This document shows positions 10,401-16,720 of a stretch of DNA of 64,000 nt, in pieces. Source of the DNA: Bacillota bacterium. Its GTDB lineage: Bacteria > Bacillota > Clostridia > Christensenellales > UMGS416. A program made the translations under genes and the position numbers. Numbering within the stretch: position 1 is the first letter of the stretch; every line of letters starts with the position of its first letter. The DNA lies in the NCBI GenBank assembly GCA_023421955.1, contig JAEZSE010000005.1, forward strand, positions 1 through 64,000, read 5' to 3'. Below the pieces are notes generated by a model. That model searched no databases and had not been told where the DNA came from. It worked only from the letters and a program-made list of their open reading frames with translations.

Positions 10401-12769
10401 ATATTGCGCTATATGGCGATGATGTTGTCTTGGGAAACATCAATGTTGACGATTTGTCTTGGACATCTAGTGATCCCACCGTTGCAACTGTATCTGAATA
10501 TGGTACAGTAACAGCTACGGGTTATGGAACAACAGCAATTTACGCAACAGCAAAGGACTCCAGCGGGCGCACGAAACTGTGCGAGGTTAAGGTAAGACAT
10601 CAGATAGATAATCTTGTAATCAGCAATAAGAATCTGGTGGCTGGCAGTCAGGTACCTATTGATGCGGTAATTTCTCCCGATACTGCCACAGAGATAGCTC
10701 TGACCTATTCATATGATGTTTCCAGAGGTGTAATCAGTATCGATGAAAACGATGTCGTTCACGCTCTTGCGTCCGGAACTGTCGATGTAATAGCTACCGC
10801 TCCAAGCGGCATATCAGCTACGTTCCGAGTTGTTGTCTGTGACATAGTACAAATTCATAATTTTGTAAAAATTGACCTAACAAAACGATCTGGATCGAAC
10901 GGCTCACTCACAGTTTATGCGGCCGGAGGATCTGGATCATATGAGTACAGCATCGATGATGGGGCTAGTTGGCATGATTCTAGTTTCTTTTCCAACATGC
11001 CAGCTGGCACCTATAAAGTTCGGGCCAGAGATAAGCAAAATCAAGTAAATGAGTCTACACTAGAGATACTGGAGCTTATAGAGCCACAATCTGTTACTTT
11101 TGTGTATCGAAAAGGAGATGCAACAGCTTATGGGGCAGCTGATGGAACGATTCACATCGATGCTACCGGCGGATTAGGCGACTATGAATTCAGCGTCGAT
11201 GGTGGAATAACGTGGCAAACAAGCGCCGATTTCTTAACACTAAATGCTGGATTATATTGTTTGATGGCGAGGGACTCCGTTGATAAAGAGAACGTATCAT
11301 CTCCAACTGACGTTTCAATTTCCGAGCCTAATCTCCAACATGTGGTATCATTTGACTCAAAAGGTGGAAACGAAATAAGTATTCAAACAGTAGACCACAA
11401 CGGTTTTGTAATAGAACCTGAAGATCCAGTAAGACAGGGCTATTCCTTTATCGGCTGGTACAAGGAGCCATCTTATATTAGCGCTTGGAACTTCGCTTCA
11501 GATACAGTGACTGCCGATATCACATTGTATGCAGCTTGGTCTGCTAAAAGCTATACGGTCACATTCAAGGACTGGAATGGAGACATCCTAAAGACCGAAG
11601 AGGTGCATTACGAAAGTGCAGCCACCGCTCCAGCCGATCCTAAACGCATGGGTTATACATTCGCCGGATGGGACAAGGCATTCGACTGCATCACCGATAA
11701 TTTGATTGTGACAGCGCAATACACTATCAACCGGTATACCGTCACCTTTGACAAAAACGGTGGTACCACTGAAGCGAGCCCAATGACCAGAACTGCCGAT
11801 TACAACACCACCGTTGAACTGCCTGCACCACCCGCCAGGAGGAATTCTTCTTTCGTTGGTTGGAACACTAGAGCCGATGGCACTGGCGAGTCCTTCACTG
11901 CCGCTACTGTTGTAAAGGACCACATTACTGTTTATGCTCAATGGCTCACCACACCGGAAATTGTTTCGCCGTTGAGATCCACCTATAATAGCTTGAGATT
12001 AAACTGGGCAGCTTCCCAGTATGCAACCGGTTACGAGGTGTATTGCGCGACATCTCCTACCGGCAATTATACCTTGATCGCCACGGTAACAGGGACCTCC
12101 TATACGAGCAATAACCTTGTCACCAGTCAGTCGTATTACTTTATGATCAGAGCCTACCGCAGTGGATCACCCACACTTTATGCTGGGTACTCACCAATTG
12201 TTTTTGGCAGGCCAGTTCCCGCTGCGCCCGTTGCGTTCTCCGCCGCATCGGCATCCTATACCAGTATAAAGGTATCCTGGATCGCAGTCTCTGGGGCCTC
12301 GGGATACGAGGTGTACCGCGCTACTACCAGGGGCGGCATCTTCGTGAAAATCGTCACGACATCGGCTTTGACCTTTACCAACACGAGCCTCAACACCGGT
12401 TCGATGTATTATTACAAGGCGAGGGCTTACCGCACTATAAACGGCGAGAAGGTCTATGGGCCTTTCACTGTAACGAAGAGCGCTCGGCCCACTATTGCCA
12501 TTCCGGTCTCGGTACGCGCTGTACGGGCTTCCGCCACCAGCGTTAATGTGACATGGGACGCCGTGGCCGGAGCATCAGGCTATGAGTTGTGGTTTTCTAC
12601 TTCGCCTTTTGGTACTTATGTACTGGTGAAATCCACTGCAAGCCTTTACTACACCAGCACCCACCTAACCACTGGCAAGACATATTACTTCAAGGTAAGG
12701 GCCTACCAAATTGTTGGTTCTGTAAAGGTATACAGTGGGTTCTCAGTTGTCGTTAATGCCACGCCTTAA
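7424..12769 (+). CDS. Giant secreted mosaic: RCC1 propeller, LCAT-like lipase, Ig-like, SprB-like, InlB repeats, FN3; 1781 aa
   Basis: The ATG lies 5 bases after GAGAGGG. Residues 1-35 are a signal peptide. RCC1 repeats run from about 40 to 405 (GQLGFG, LWAWGQN, LWGWGANSDGRLG, MFAWGSNDMGQLG). From about 418 there is an alpha/beta hydrolase resembling lecithin:cholesterol acyltransferase/lipases: PGFMGSRL oxyanion region, nucleophile Ser551 in VTHSTGG, Asp756 in GDGTVP and His787 in NFNHDD are a plausible triad. Then come a BIG2-like Ig domain (975-1060), two SprB-like repeats (1147-1300), three InlB B-type repeats (1305-1505, with FIGWYK/FAGWDK/FVGWNT) and three FN3 domains (1507-1781). No sortase motif, dockerin or C-terminal membrane span is visible, so it should be released or held non-covalently. 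The first two thirds are visibly A+T-richer than the FN3 end, suggesting domain fusion by recombination. The lipase role is inferred from motifs. Confidence 0.85.
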   Translation: MKNFIKASLSFIMAIAFLLSPIRLSNGHFSQIARAIENSDVYVTKIPDKVVKVAAGSGWSANSASHSLILTECGDVWACGANSYGQLGFGSVTYSEKTPRKIPNLAHVRDIDAGQRLSLAITDTNELWAWGQNSYNILSQDSTSYYASPVKIADDVVDVAAGNSNILILKSNGDLYAQGYWGYHNSVSSDVVINRLVKVSSNIKSIDSGYYHSLAIATNGDVYAFGAYGLGSTAKYYGSFDGVKFTLSKINGVINAKKVICGDNHSFAITTSNELWGWGANSDGRLGTSQFAAWNTFVNPTKIMDNVKDASGGCYHSLFLKNSGELYTSGRGFEGQLGVSNPYDNYAIPQLIMTEMSAISAGERHSLGVKADGDMFAWGSNDMGQLGAGDGHPQINTPTLIMDNVQNPISIPVVSKPKKAIYILPGFMGSRLYDISNDLAWVNNDVVRDDVLNAFALKSTLFTLNNDGSGSKLHAYLQGGGSPDDYSIQDPYGTDDAYKNLFQALLAEFGSQYDVIFYNYNWLGDLNESAQLLANDIDKKGYDKVVLVTHSTGGLLAATYIASSNKNVAKVERAVLIAAPLLGTLTSLEPVETGKTLSLDKMLKTHHIENDFGLTYPLIHSWVQQVTENSPTTYQLMPGVEYCKILSPIMTKDPFGDYKPVSGKNYYATINKSPNMNRNLTNGNQRSNSYIRDVVFCKDIVTVLKRVNTTLIGSSGCISRDREVRKRFLTPYVANYIDSPSAGCRLVDICYDYNGDGTVPAISAFAAKSPDECQFQYADFCTLNFNHDDLAKKDEAIDCVIDVIHGKQPIVPIASQSTQNGTSRMLQSINTSDLGLVKAYIQADQCVRMYVYDIAGNLVASALGSETVGFVESDLIFTSFSEAPNSTNATLYLPNTGYKIVFSYGDEAGVPINLGVSLSTLDGDGVPTSKGSYIATVTKDQGELIRLDMTSIVVDSQNIGSLSSSGDVPVQNYYDQWETMDSLTLNSIGETADIALYGDDVVLGNINVDDLSWTSSDPTVATVSEYGTVTATGYGTTAIYATAKDSSGRTKLCEVKVRHQIDNLVISNKNLVAGSQVPIDAVISPDTATEIALTYSYDVSRGVISIDENDVVHALASGTVDVIATAPSGISATFRVVVCDIVQIHNFVKIDLTKRSGSNGSLTVYAAGGSGSYEYSIDDGASWHDSSFFSNMPAGTYKVRARDKQNQVNESTLEILELIEPQSVTFVYRKGDATAYGAADGTIHIDATGGLGDYEFSVDGGITWQTSADFLTLNAGLYCLMARDSVDKENVSSPTDVSISEPNLQHVVSFDSKGGNEISIQTVDHNGFVIEPEDPVRQGYSFIGWYKEPSYISAWNFASDTVTADITLYAAWSAKSYTVTFKDWNGDILKTEEVHYESAATAPADPKRMGYTFAGWDKAFDCITDNLIVTAQYTINRYTVTFDKNGGTTEASPMTRTADYNTTVELPAPPARRNSSFVGWNTRADGTGESFTAATVVKDHITVYAQWLTTPEIVSPLRSTYNSLRLNWAASQYATGYEVYCATSPTGNYTLIATVTGTSYTSNNLVTSQSYYFMIRAYRSGSPTLYAGYSPIVFGRPVPAAPVAFSAASASYTSIKVSWIAVSGASGYEVYRATTRGGIFVKIVTTSALTFTNTSLNTGSMYYYKARAYRTINGEKVYGPFTVTKSARPTIAIPVSVRAVRASATSVNVTWDAVAGASGYELWFSTSPFGTYVLVKSTASLYYTSTHLTTGKTYYFKVRAYQIVGSVKVYSGFSVVVNATP

Positions 12770-13165
12770 TACGCTTTGAACTAGAGACCTCAATTTACTT
12801 GTTATATGAGGGTTTGGGTGACCTAATTCGATGTGTACCATGCTTTAGGATATTCTCAATGCAGGGGAAGGGTAACTTCGGTGGAGGACGATTCTACGGT
12901 GCTAGCTGGTCAATGAAACGGTGTATATATGACCATCTCAGGCGATATGACATGTAAGCGAACAAACGCTATTATCTTTGATATTTTTGTGAGGACAATG
13001 TCACTAATTGAACATCAAGCTTGTGTTCTTGGTTCACATTTGGTTCACTATACTTCACTAGAATGTGATACAATGTGTTTTATAAAGATATTATAGGCGG
13101 GAGAAACTGCGTATTTAAGCCATTTGTTACATGATGAAATACATTGAGCAATGGCCTAAATCATT
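12770..13165 (+). other. Non-coding, A+T-rich flank of a tRNA fragment
   Basis: No supported gene in about 400 bases between the mosaic gene and the tRNA fragment. The notable content is the phased repeat at 13029-13058, listed separately. Confidence 0.5.
13029..13058 (+). repeat. Phased direct repeats next to the tRNA fragment (possible integrase arm sites)
   Basis: TTGGTTCAC occurs at 13029-13037 and 13040-13048, 11 bases apart, followed by a partial third copy, CTTCAC, at 13053-13058. Short phased repeats of this kind beside a tRNA 3' end are typical of arm-type binding sites of tyrosine recombinases. No integrase gene is visible nearby. Confidence 0.45.
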
Positions 13166-13210
13166 TTCCTAAACCGGAGGTCGTACGTTCGAATCGTATC
13201 GGGAGCGCCA
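13166..13210 (+). other. 3' half of a tRNA-Arg(CCU)-like gene, probable attachment site
   Basis: The segment reads as the anticodon loop TTCCTAA (13166-13172), anticodon-stem 3' strand ACCGG, variable region AGGTC, T arm GTACG-TTCGAAT-CGTAT (13183-13199), acceptor 3' strand CGGGAGC, discriminator G and CCA (13208-13210). Anticodon CCU would decode Arg AGG. The 5' half is missing: the bases before 13166 do not pair with ACCGG, and no GCTCCCG acceptor strand is seen upstream. A 3' half from the anticodon loop to CCA is what a tRNA-targeting element leaves at one junction. It is therefore not a functional tRNA. Confidence 0.7.
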
Positions 13211-13211
13211 G

Positions 13212-13243
13212 ACTCCAGGGCATATAGCCCTGGAGTTTTCTTT
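13212..13243 (+). terminator. Strong terminator after the tRNA fragment
   Basis: A perfect 10-bp stem, ACTCCAGGGC/GCCCTGGAGT, closes the loop ATATA and is followed by a T-rich run (TTTCTTT). It is probably the original tRNA terminator. Confidence 0.8.
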
Positions 13244-13250
13244 GTGTAAC

Positions 13251-13727
13251 AAAACCCCCAGTTCGACTGGGGGTTTTGGAGCACTCTTAGACAAGATGCA
13301 AACAGGTCTGCCAACCGAGAGCATCAAAAGGAGGAACGAAAGATGGACAGTAGCAGTCTAGTACACACAAAATGGAACACAAATACCACATAGTGTTTGC
13401 ACCGAAGTGCAGAAGATAGATCATCTTCGGGAGAATGAAAGGATCAGCAAGATACTACGAGAACTATGTCAAAGGAAGAACGTAGAAATCATAGAAGCAG
13501 AAGCATGCCCGGATCATATTCACATACTCGTGAGTATACCACCGAAGCTCAGCGTATCGGAGTTCATGGGATATCTGAAGGGGAAGAGCTCACTCATGAT
13601 CTTTAACCGGAGGGGCTTGCCCGTGAACACAACGCGGTTGGCAGACTTTCAGAGCGCCTTAAGGCGCAGGCTAGTAACATGCCCTTATAGGGCGGATGCA
13701 AGCCACCGGCTTAGCCGGTGGTAATGA
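13251..13727 (+). mobile_element. Decayed, internally deleted IS200/IS605-family element
   Basis: The left side has the hairpin AAAACCCCCAGT/ACTGGGGGTTTT (13251-13277). The right side has GCCCTTATAGGGC (13681-13693) and CCACCGGC-TTA-GCCGGTGG (13703-13721). Subterminal hairpins are the ends recognised by the Y1 transposase of this family, rather than terminal inverted repeats. Between them is a broken tnpA. The sequence jumps from the middle of tnpA to the right-end region, so most of its 3' half and any tnpB are gone. It sits just outside the tRNA-fragment terminator. Confidence 0.75.
13343..13724 (+). pseudogene. tnpA: IS200-type transposase TnpA, broken
   Basis: A good AAAGGAGG (13327-13334) precedes ATG 13343. 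The start reads SSSLVHTKWN; a base is missing before the HIVFAPK region, a TAG interrupts it near 13418, and another frame change occurs near 13433. After that the frame reads ILRELCQRKNVEIIEAEACP, then DHIHILVSIPPKLS and FMGYLKGKSSLMIF, which contain the HUH motif (HIH) and core of IS200 TnpA. It is cut after SLMIFNRR, before the catalytic tyrosine, and joins right-end sequence. It cannot encode an active transposase. Confidence 0.8.
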
Positions 13728-13740
13728 CTTTTATAGCTCT

Positions 13741-13979
13741 CTCTCACTAATACCATGGGCAAAGGCGATTTAGCAACATAACTTGAGGATGAATTTGATG
13801 GTTTATGTTAAAATTATGTGATAAGTGGTTATGCAGATTGATAGAAGCGTGTTTCTATTCATTATCGGCTGAAATCAAACGCTATCTAGCTGTTTCGGCA
13901 TGAATGATCTTTTCTTTTGTAGAATTTGCATATTGTAGAATTCTGTTTCAAGTTGTATTATGATAGTATCCTGCAATAT
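13741..13979 (+). other. Non-coding stretch upstream of the corA leader
   Basis: About 240 A+T-rich bases without a supported gene. They probably hold the corA promoter (a TATGAT-like -10 at 13959-13964), but no -35 at good spacing is evident. I do not see an M-box magnesium riboswitch. Confidence 0.35.
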
Positions 13980-13992
13980 GGAGGTGAACGGC

Positions 13993-14076
13993 ATGGAATG
14001 CGAGCCTGGTGGTAGTAGCTATAAATTCAGTATCCCGCGCTATGGGCGTTATTGCATGCCGTCAACCATCCGCTGA
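13993..14076 (+). CDS. Possible 27-aa leader peptide of corA
   Basis: GGAGGTG at 13980-13986 is followed, after 6 bases, by ATG GAA TGC GAG CCT and an open frame of 27 codons ending in TGA 14074-14076. The peptide (MECEPGGSSYKFSIPRYGRY and a short tail) resembles nothing I know. The region can fold: ACGGCATG near its start is complementary to CATGCCGT near its end. corA starts 46 bases later. Leader peptides are known to govern magnesium transporter genes in enterobacteria. A similar role here is inference. Confidence 0.35.
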   Translation: MECEPGGSSYKFSIPRYGRYCMPSTIR

Positions 14077-14122
14077 CGAATACAAACACGCCCTACAGAA
14101 ACAATGAAAGAGGGTGTGTATT

Positions 14123-15073
14123 ATGATCAAATTCCTCAAGACCATCGGAGATGAGACTGGTCTTTCCACAAATTACGAGCTTGCCAATCTGGATGACTTT
14201 GAGAGCGGCTGCTGGATTCACATGGCCAACCCTTCTGAAGACGAAATCAACCAGATATGCGTCATGCTGAATCTTGAAAACGAGTTCATCAAACCCGCCC
14301 TGGATGAAGAAGAACGCCCACGCATAGAAACAGAAAATGGAAACACACTGATCTTGGTCGATATTCCGATCGTGGAGATTGATGGCAATCGCAACATTTA
14401 CTCCACGATCCCGCTGGGCGTGGTCTTAACCAGGGAGTGCATCGTGACCGTCTGCTTGAAAGACAACCCGATTGTCAACGATTTCATCAATAAGCGCGTT
14501 AAGTCGTTTATTACACAATATAAGAGCCGCTTTTTGCTACAGCTGTTATTCAAGAACGCGACTTTTTATTTGTATTATCTGCGGCACATTGAGCGCATCA
14601 GCAACAAGATTGAAAACGACTTGCAGCGCTCCATGAAGAATAAGGAGCTTACACAGCTTCTAAAGCTGGAAAAGAGCCTTGTATATTTCTCTACGTCGCT
14701 TAAGTCAAATGAAGTGGTGCTGGAAAAGCTGATGAAGCTGGAAGCCATCAAGAAATATCCGGAAGATACAGAGCTGTTGGAAGATGTCATTATTGAAAAC
14801 CGGCAAGCCATTGAGATGACCAATATCTACAGCAGCATTCTAAGCGGCATGATGGACGCCTTCGCATCTATCATTTCCAATAATCTGAACATCGTGATGA
14901 AGTCCCTCACGATCATTACGATCGCAATCTCAATCCCAACGGCAATCTCCAGCTTCTTTGGAATGAATGTGCCGAATTTCCTAGAAAACAACCTGATGGC
15001 TCTACCCATCGTCGTGGGTGGTTCGGTTATTGTTTCGGCACTTGCCACGTTCTTGCTGATGCGCAGAAAGTAG
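14123..15073 (+). CDS. corA: CorA-family magnesium/divalent cation transporter, 316 aa
   Basis: CorA proteins are pentameric inner-membrane channels for Mg2+ (some carry Co2+ or Ni2+). The hallmark GMN motif is present in SFFGMNVPN after the first C-terminal membrane helix, with a second helix (LPIVVGGSVIVSALATFLL) and the short basic end RRK. The N-terminal 240 residues form the acidic cytoplasmic funnel with the long helix (LRHIERISNKIENDL). ATG 14123 has GAAAGAGGG 8 bases upstream; an in-frame GTG at 14114 overlaps that site and is less likely. The length is normal for the family. It is monocistronic, with a hairpin after the stop and a convergent phosphoesterase gene. Confidence 0.9.
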   Translation: MIKFLKTIGDETGLSTNYELANLDDFESGCWIHMANPSEDEINQICVMLNLENEFIKPALDEEERPRIETENGNTLILVDIPIVEIDGNRNIYSTIPLGVVLTRECIVTVCLKDNPIVNDFINKRVKSFITQYKSRFLLQLLFKNATFYLYYLRHIERISNKIENDLQRSMKNKELTQLLKLEKSLVYFSTSLKSNEVVLEKLMKLEAIKKYPEDTELLEDVIIENRQAIEMTNIYSSILSGMMDAFASIISNNLNIVMKSLTIITIAISIPTAISSFFGMNVPNFLENNLMALPIVVGGSVIVSALATFLLMRRK

Positions 15074-15097
15074 TTTTGACGATGAACATCCGATAAC

Positions 15098-15126
15098 AGC
15101 CCGCTGGAATAACTGGCGGGCTTCTC
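15098..15126 (+). terminator. Terminator between convergent corA and phosphoesterase genes
   Basis: Stem AGCCCGC/GCGGGCT (15098-15104 and 15116-15122) with a short pyrimidine run. It ends right at the phosphoesterase stop codon and may serve both directions. Confidence 0.6.
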
Positions 15127-15993
15127 TCACTCTCGCCATCCCCAACCCATTTGCCTCCACCATTTGGCTGCCACACGTTTCCAGATATGGTTCGGGATGA
15201 GCCCCAATGGGATTCCCTCCTCCCGCATGACACAATGGGCTTCATCCAGGAAATGGAGGTTGTGGTTTTGCCCGGCCTTCACACTCTCGAAGGTGATCCT
15301 TGTCCAAACCGGTGCGGCCTCCATCAAACCGCTGGTTACCAACCGTCGTTCCAATGCTTCGAAATCATATGACACTCTCCTCAGTTCCGCCGAGTATTGT
15401 CCGCTCTTTTGGGTCAAAATTGCATATTCCGCCTTGCATTCCTCGTTGAAATGAACCCCCACCGATCCAGGATTCAACAACAGTCGGCCATGTACCATCC
15501 CACTCCACTGAATGTGGTTGTGTCCGAAAACCAGCACCGGTTCCTGCACGGCCAACGCGCACTTCTCCACAGCGGCCATGTCTTGATGGGGTTTCAGTAG
15601 TTCATACATGTTGAATGGCGAGCCGTGTACTATACGCAGTGACTGCCCATATTCCAACTCGACGGCAGCTTGCTCAGGCAGTGTGGAAATATAGCGGAAA
15701 TCCTCATCACCAATGCTCTTGTTCGCCCAGAGTACAGCGGCCATCTGAAGGCTACCGTCCCAGTTTGGTTTCTCACCATTACGATAACGTATAATATAGT
15801 CTTCGCGGTTTCCCATGATCACGGGGCATTGCAGTGCGCGCACCCGTTCCAATACAGCCGCTGTGTCCGGCCCATCGGTAATCAGGTCACCGGCCACGGC
15901 GAAACCATCTACATGCTGGGTTTCGGCATCAGCCAGCACCGCTTCCAGCGCAAGGAGGTTAGCGTGGATGTCTGAAAGGATTGCAAATCTCAC
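15127..15993 (-). CDS. YfcE/MJ0936-like calcineurin-fold phosphoesterase, 288 aa
   Basis: This is a metal-dependent phosphodiesterase fold. The metal-binding motifs appear in order: DIHAN (Asp8, His10), GDLITDGP (Asp36), GNRED (Asn62; the usual His is Arg), VHGSPF and GHNHIQW. The substrate cannot be told from sequence; relatives hydrolyse cyclic nucleotides or phosphodiesters with Mn2+. Everything after the GHNH motif is a family-typical C-terminal extension. The gene stands alone on the minus strand, converging on corA and diverging from iscR. The intervening 290 bases carry a palindrome and a hairpin, listed separately. Confidence 0.85.
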   Translation of the reverse strand: MRFAILSDIHANLLALEAVLADAETQHVDGFAVAGDLITDGPDTAAVLERVRALQCPVIMGNREDYIIRYRNGEKPNWDGSLQMAAVLWANKSIGDEDFRYISTLPEQAAVELEYGQSLRIVHGSPFNMYELLKPHQDMAAVEKCALAVQEPVLVFGHNHIQWSGMVHGRLLLNPGSVGVHFNEECKAEYAILTQKSGQYSAELRRVSYDFEALERRLVTSGLMEAAPVWTRITFESVKAGQNHNLHFLDEAHCVMREEGIPLGLIPNHIWKRVAAKWWRQMGWGWRE

Positions 15994-16049
15994 GGTGTGG
16001 GTTCCTTGTTGTTTTGGGACAATATATCATATCGAGGATGTTGAATGCA

Positions 16050-16078
16050 AAGGCTTCCAGGGTGTTCCGGGAAGCCTT
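16050..16078. other. Hairpin-forming inverted repeat
   Basis: AAGGCTTCC (16050-16058) and GGAAGCCTT (16070-16078) are perfect complements around an 11-base loop, without a T-run. It lies in the intergenic space between the divergent phosphoesterase and iscR genes. Its function is unclear. Confidence 0.4.
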
Positions 16079-16150
16079 ATGCTAAATTTGGTCAATCAGA
16101 GATAAGAAATGTAGCGATCAGTCCGTAGTTCTGTGCCATTTCCTGGATAA

Positions 16151-16169
16151 TCTATCCAATATGGATAGA
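16151..16169. promoter_or_regulatory. Palindromic operator candidate
   Basis: TCTATCC-AATAT-GGATAGA is a perfect 7-bp inverted repeat with a 5-base centre. It lies 70 bases upstream of the iscR promoter and 158 bases upstream of the divergent phosphoesterase start. The size suits a dimeric regulator. No partner can be named. Confidence 0.45.
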
Positions 16170-16221
16170 CAAAGGGCGGAAACACTAAGTTTCAGGTGTG
16201 ATTTTTTTGCAACATACCCTA

Positions 16222-16250
16222 TTGACTCAGTCGGAATTGCGTGCTATATT
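16222..16250 (+). promoter_or_regulatory. iscR promoter with an internal palindrome
   Basis: TTGACT (16222-16227) and TATATT (16245-16250) are 17 bases apart. GACTCAGTC (16224-16232), symmetric about its central C, overlaps the -35 and its downstream edge, where a repressor would block RNA polymerase. Self-repression by IscR is the usual arrangement in this family and is inferred here. Confidence 0.7.
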
Positions 16251-16288
16251 ATATCCGAGCAAAACACTTGGAATTGGGGGTGCCCGCA

Positions 16289-16720
16289 ATGAAGTTCTCC
16301 ACGCGAAGCAAATATGGCCTCAACGCCATGTTTGAGCTAGCGCGCAGGCATGGCGGAAACCCTGTCTCCGTTAAAGATATTTCAGAGGCGCAAAGTATCC
16401 CGGAGGCTTATCTGGAGCAACTCTTTATGAGTTTGAAAAAGGCGGGGCTGATCACGGCATCCCGAGGGGCGCAGGGCGGTTATACATTGGCCGGTGATCC
16501 GGCTAGCATATCGGTGGGGGAGATCCTCCGCACGCTGGAGGGCCCGCTTGCTCCCACTGACTGCCTGGATGACGTTGGCGGCGGCTGTGAGCGCGGAAAT
16601 GCTTGCCCTGGCAGAATCATCTGGGAAAAAATATACAGCAGTATCAATGATGTCATCAATTCCCTCACGCTGGCCGACATTATGGGGGAGTATGACATGA
16701 GAAACAAGGGGGATACCTGA
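16289..16720 (+). CDS. iscR: Rrf2-family iron-sulfur cluster regulator IscR-like, 143 aa
   Basis: A transcription factor that senses Fe-S cluster supply and controls the downstream cluster-building genes. The winged-helix domain spans residues 1-65 (MKFSTRSKYGLNAMFELA, then YLEQLFMSLKKAGLITASRG and the wing GAQGGY). Three cysteines (Cys92, Cys100, Cys106) sit where IscR binds its cluster. ATG 16289 follows a GGGGG at 16276-16280 and gives the conserved start; an upstream in-frame start would add an unusual extension inside the promoter. The stop codon abuts the iscS ATG, so iscR, iscS and iscU form an operon. Confidence 0.88.
   Translation: MKFSTRSKYGLNAMFELARRHGGNPVSVKDISEAQSIPEAYLEQLFMSLKKAGLITASRGAQGGYTLAGDPASISVGEILRTLEGPLAPTDCLDDVGGGCERGNACPGRIIWEKIYSSINDVINSLTLADIMGEYDMRNKGDT

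Noticed and set aside
13407..13724. Intact 105-codon gene
   Set aside because: It is the surviving middle of a broken IS200 tnpA fused to the element's right end.
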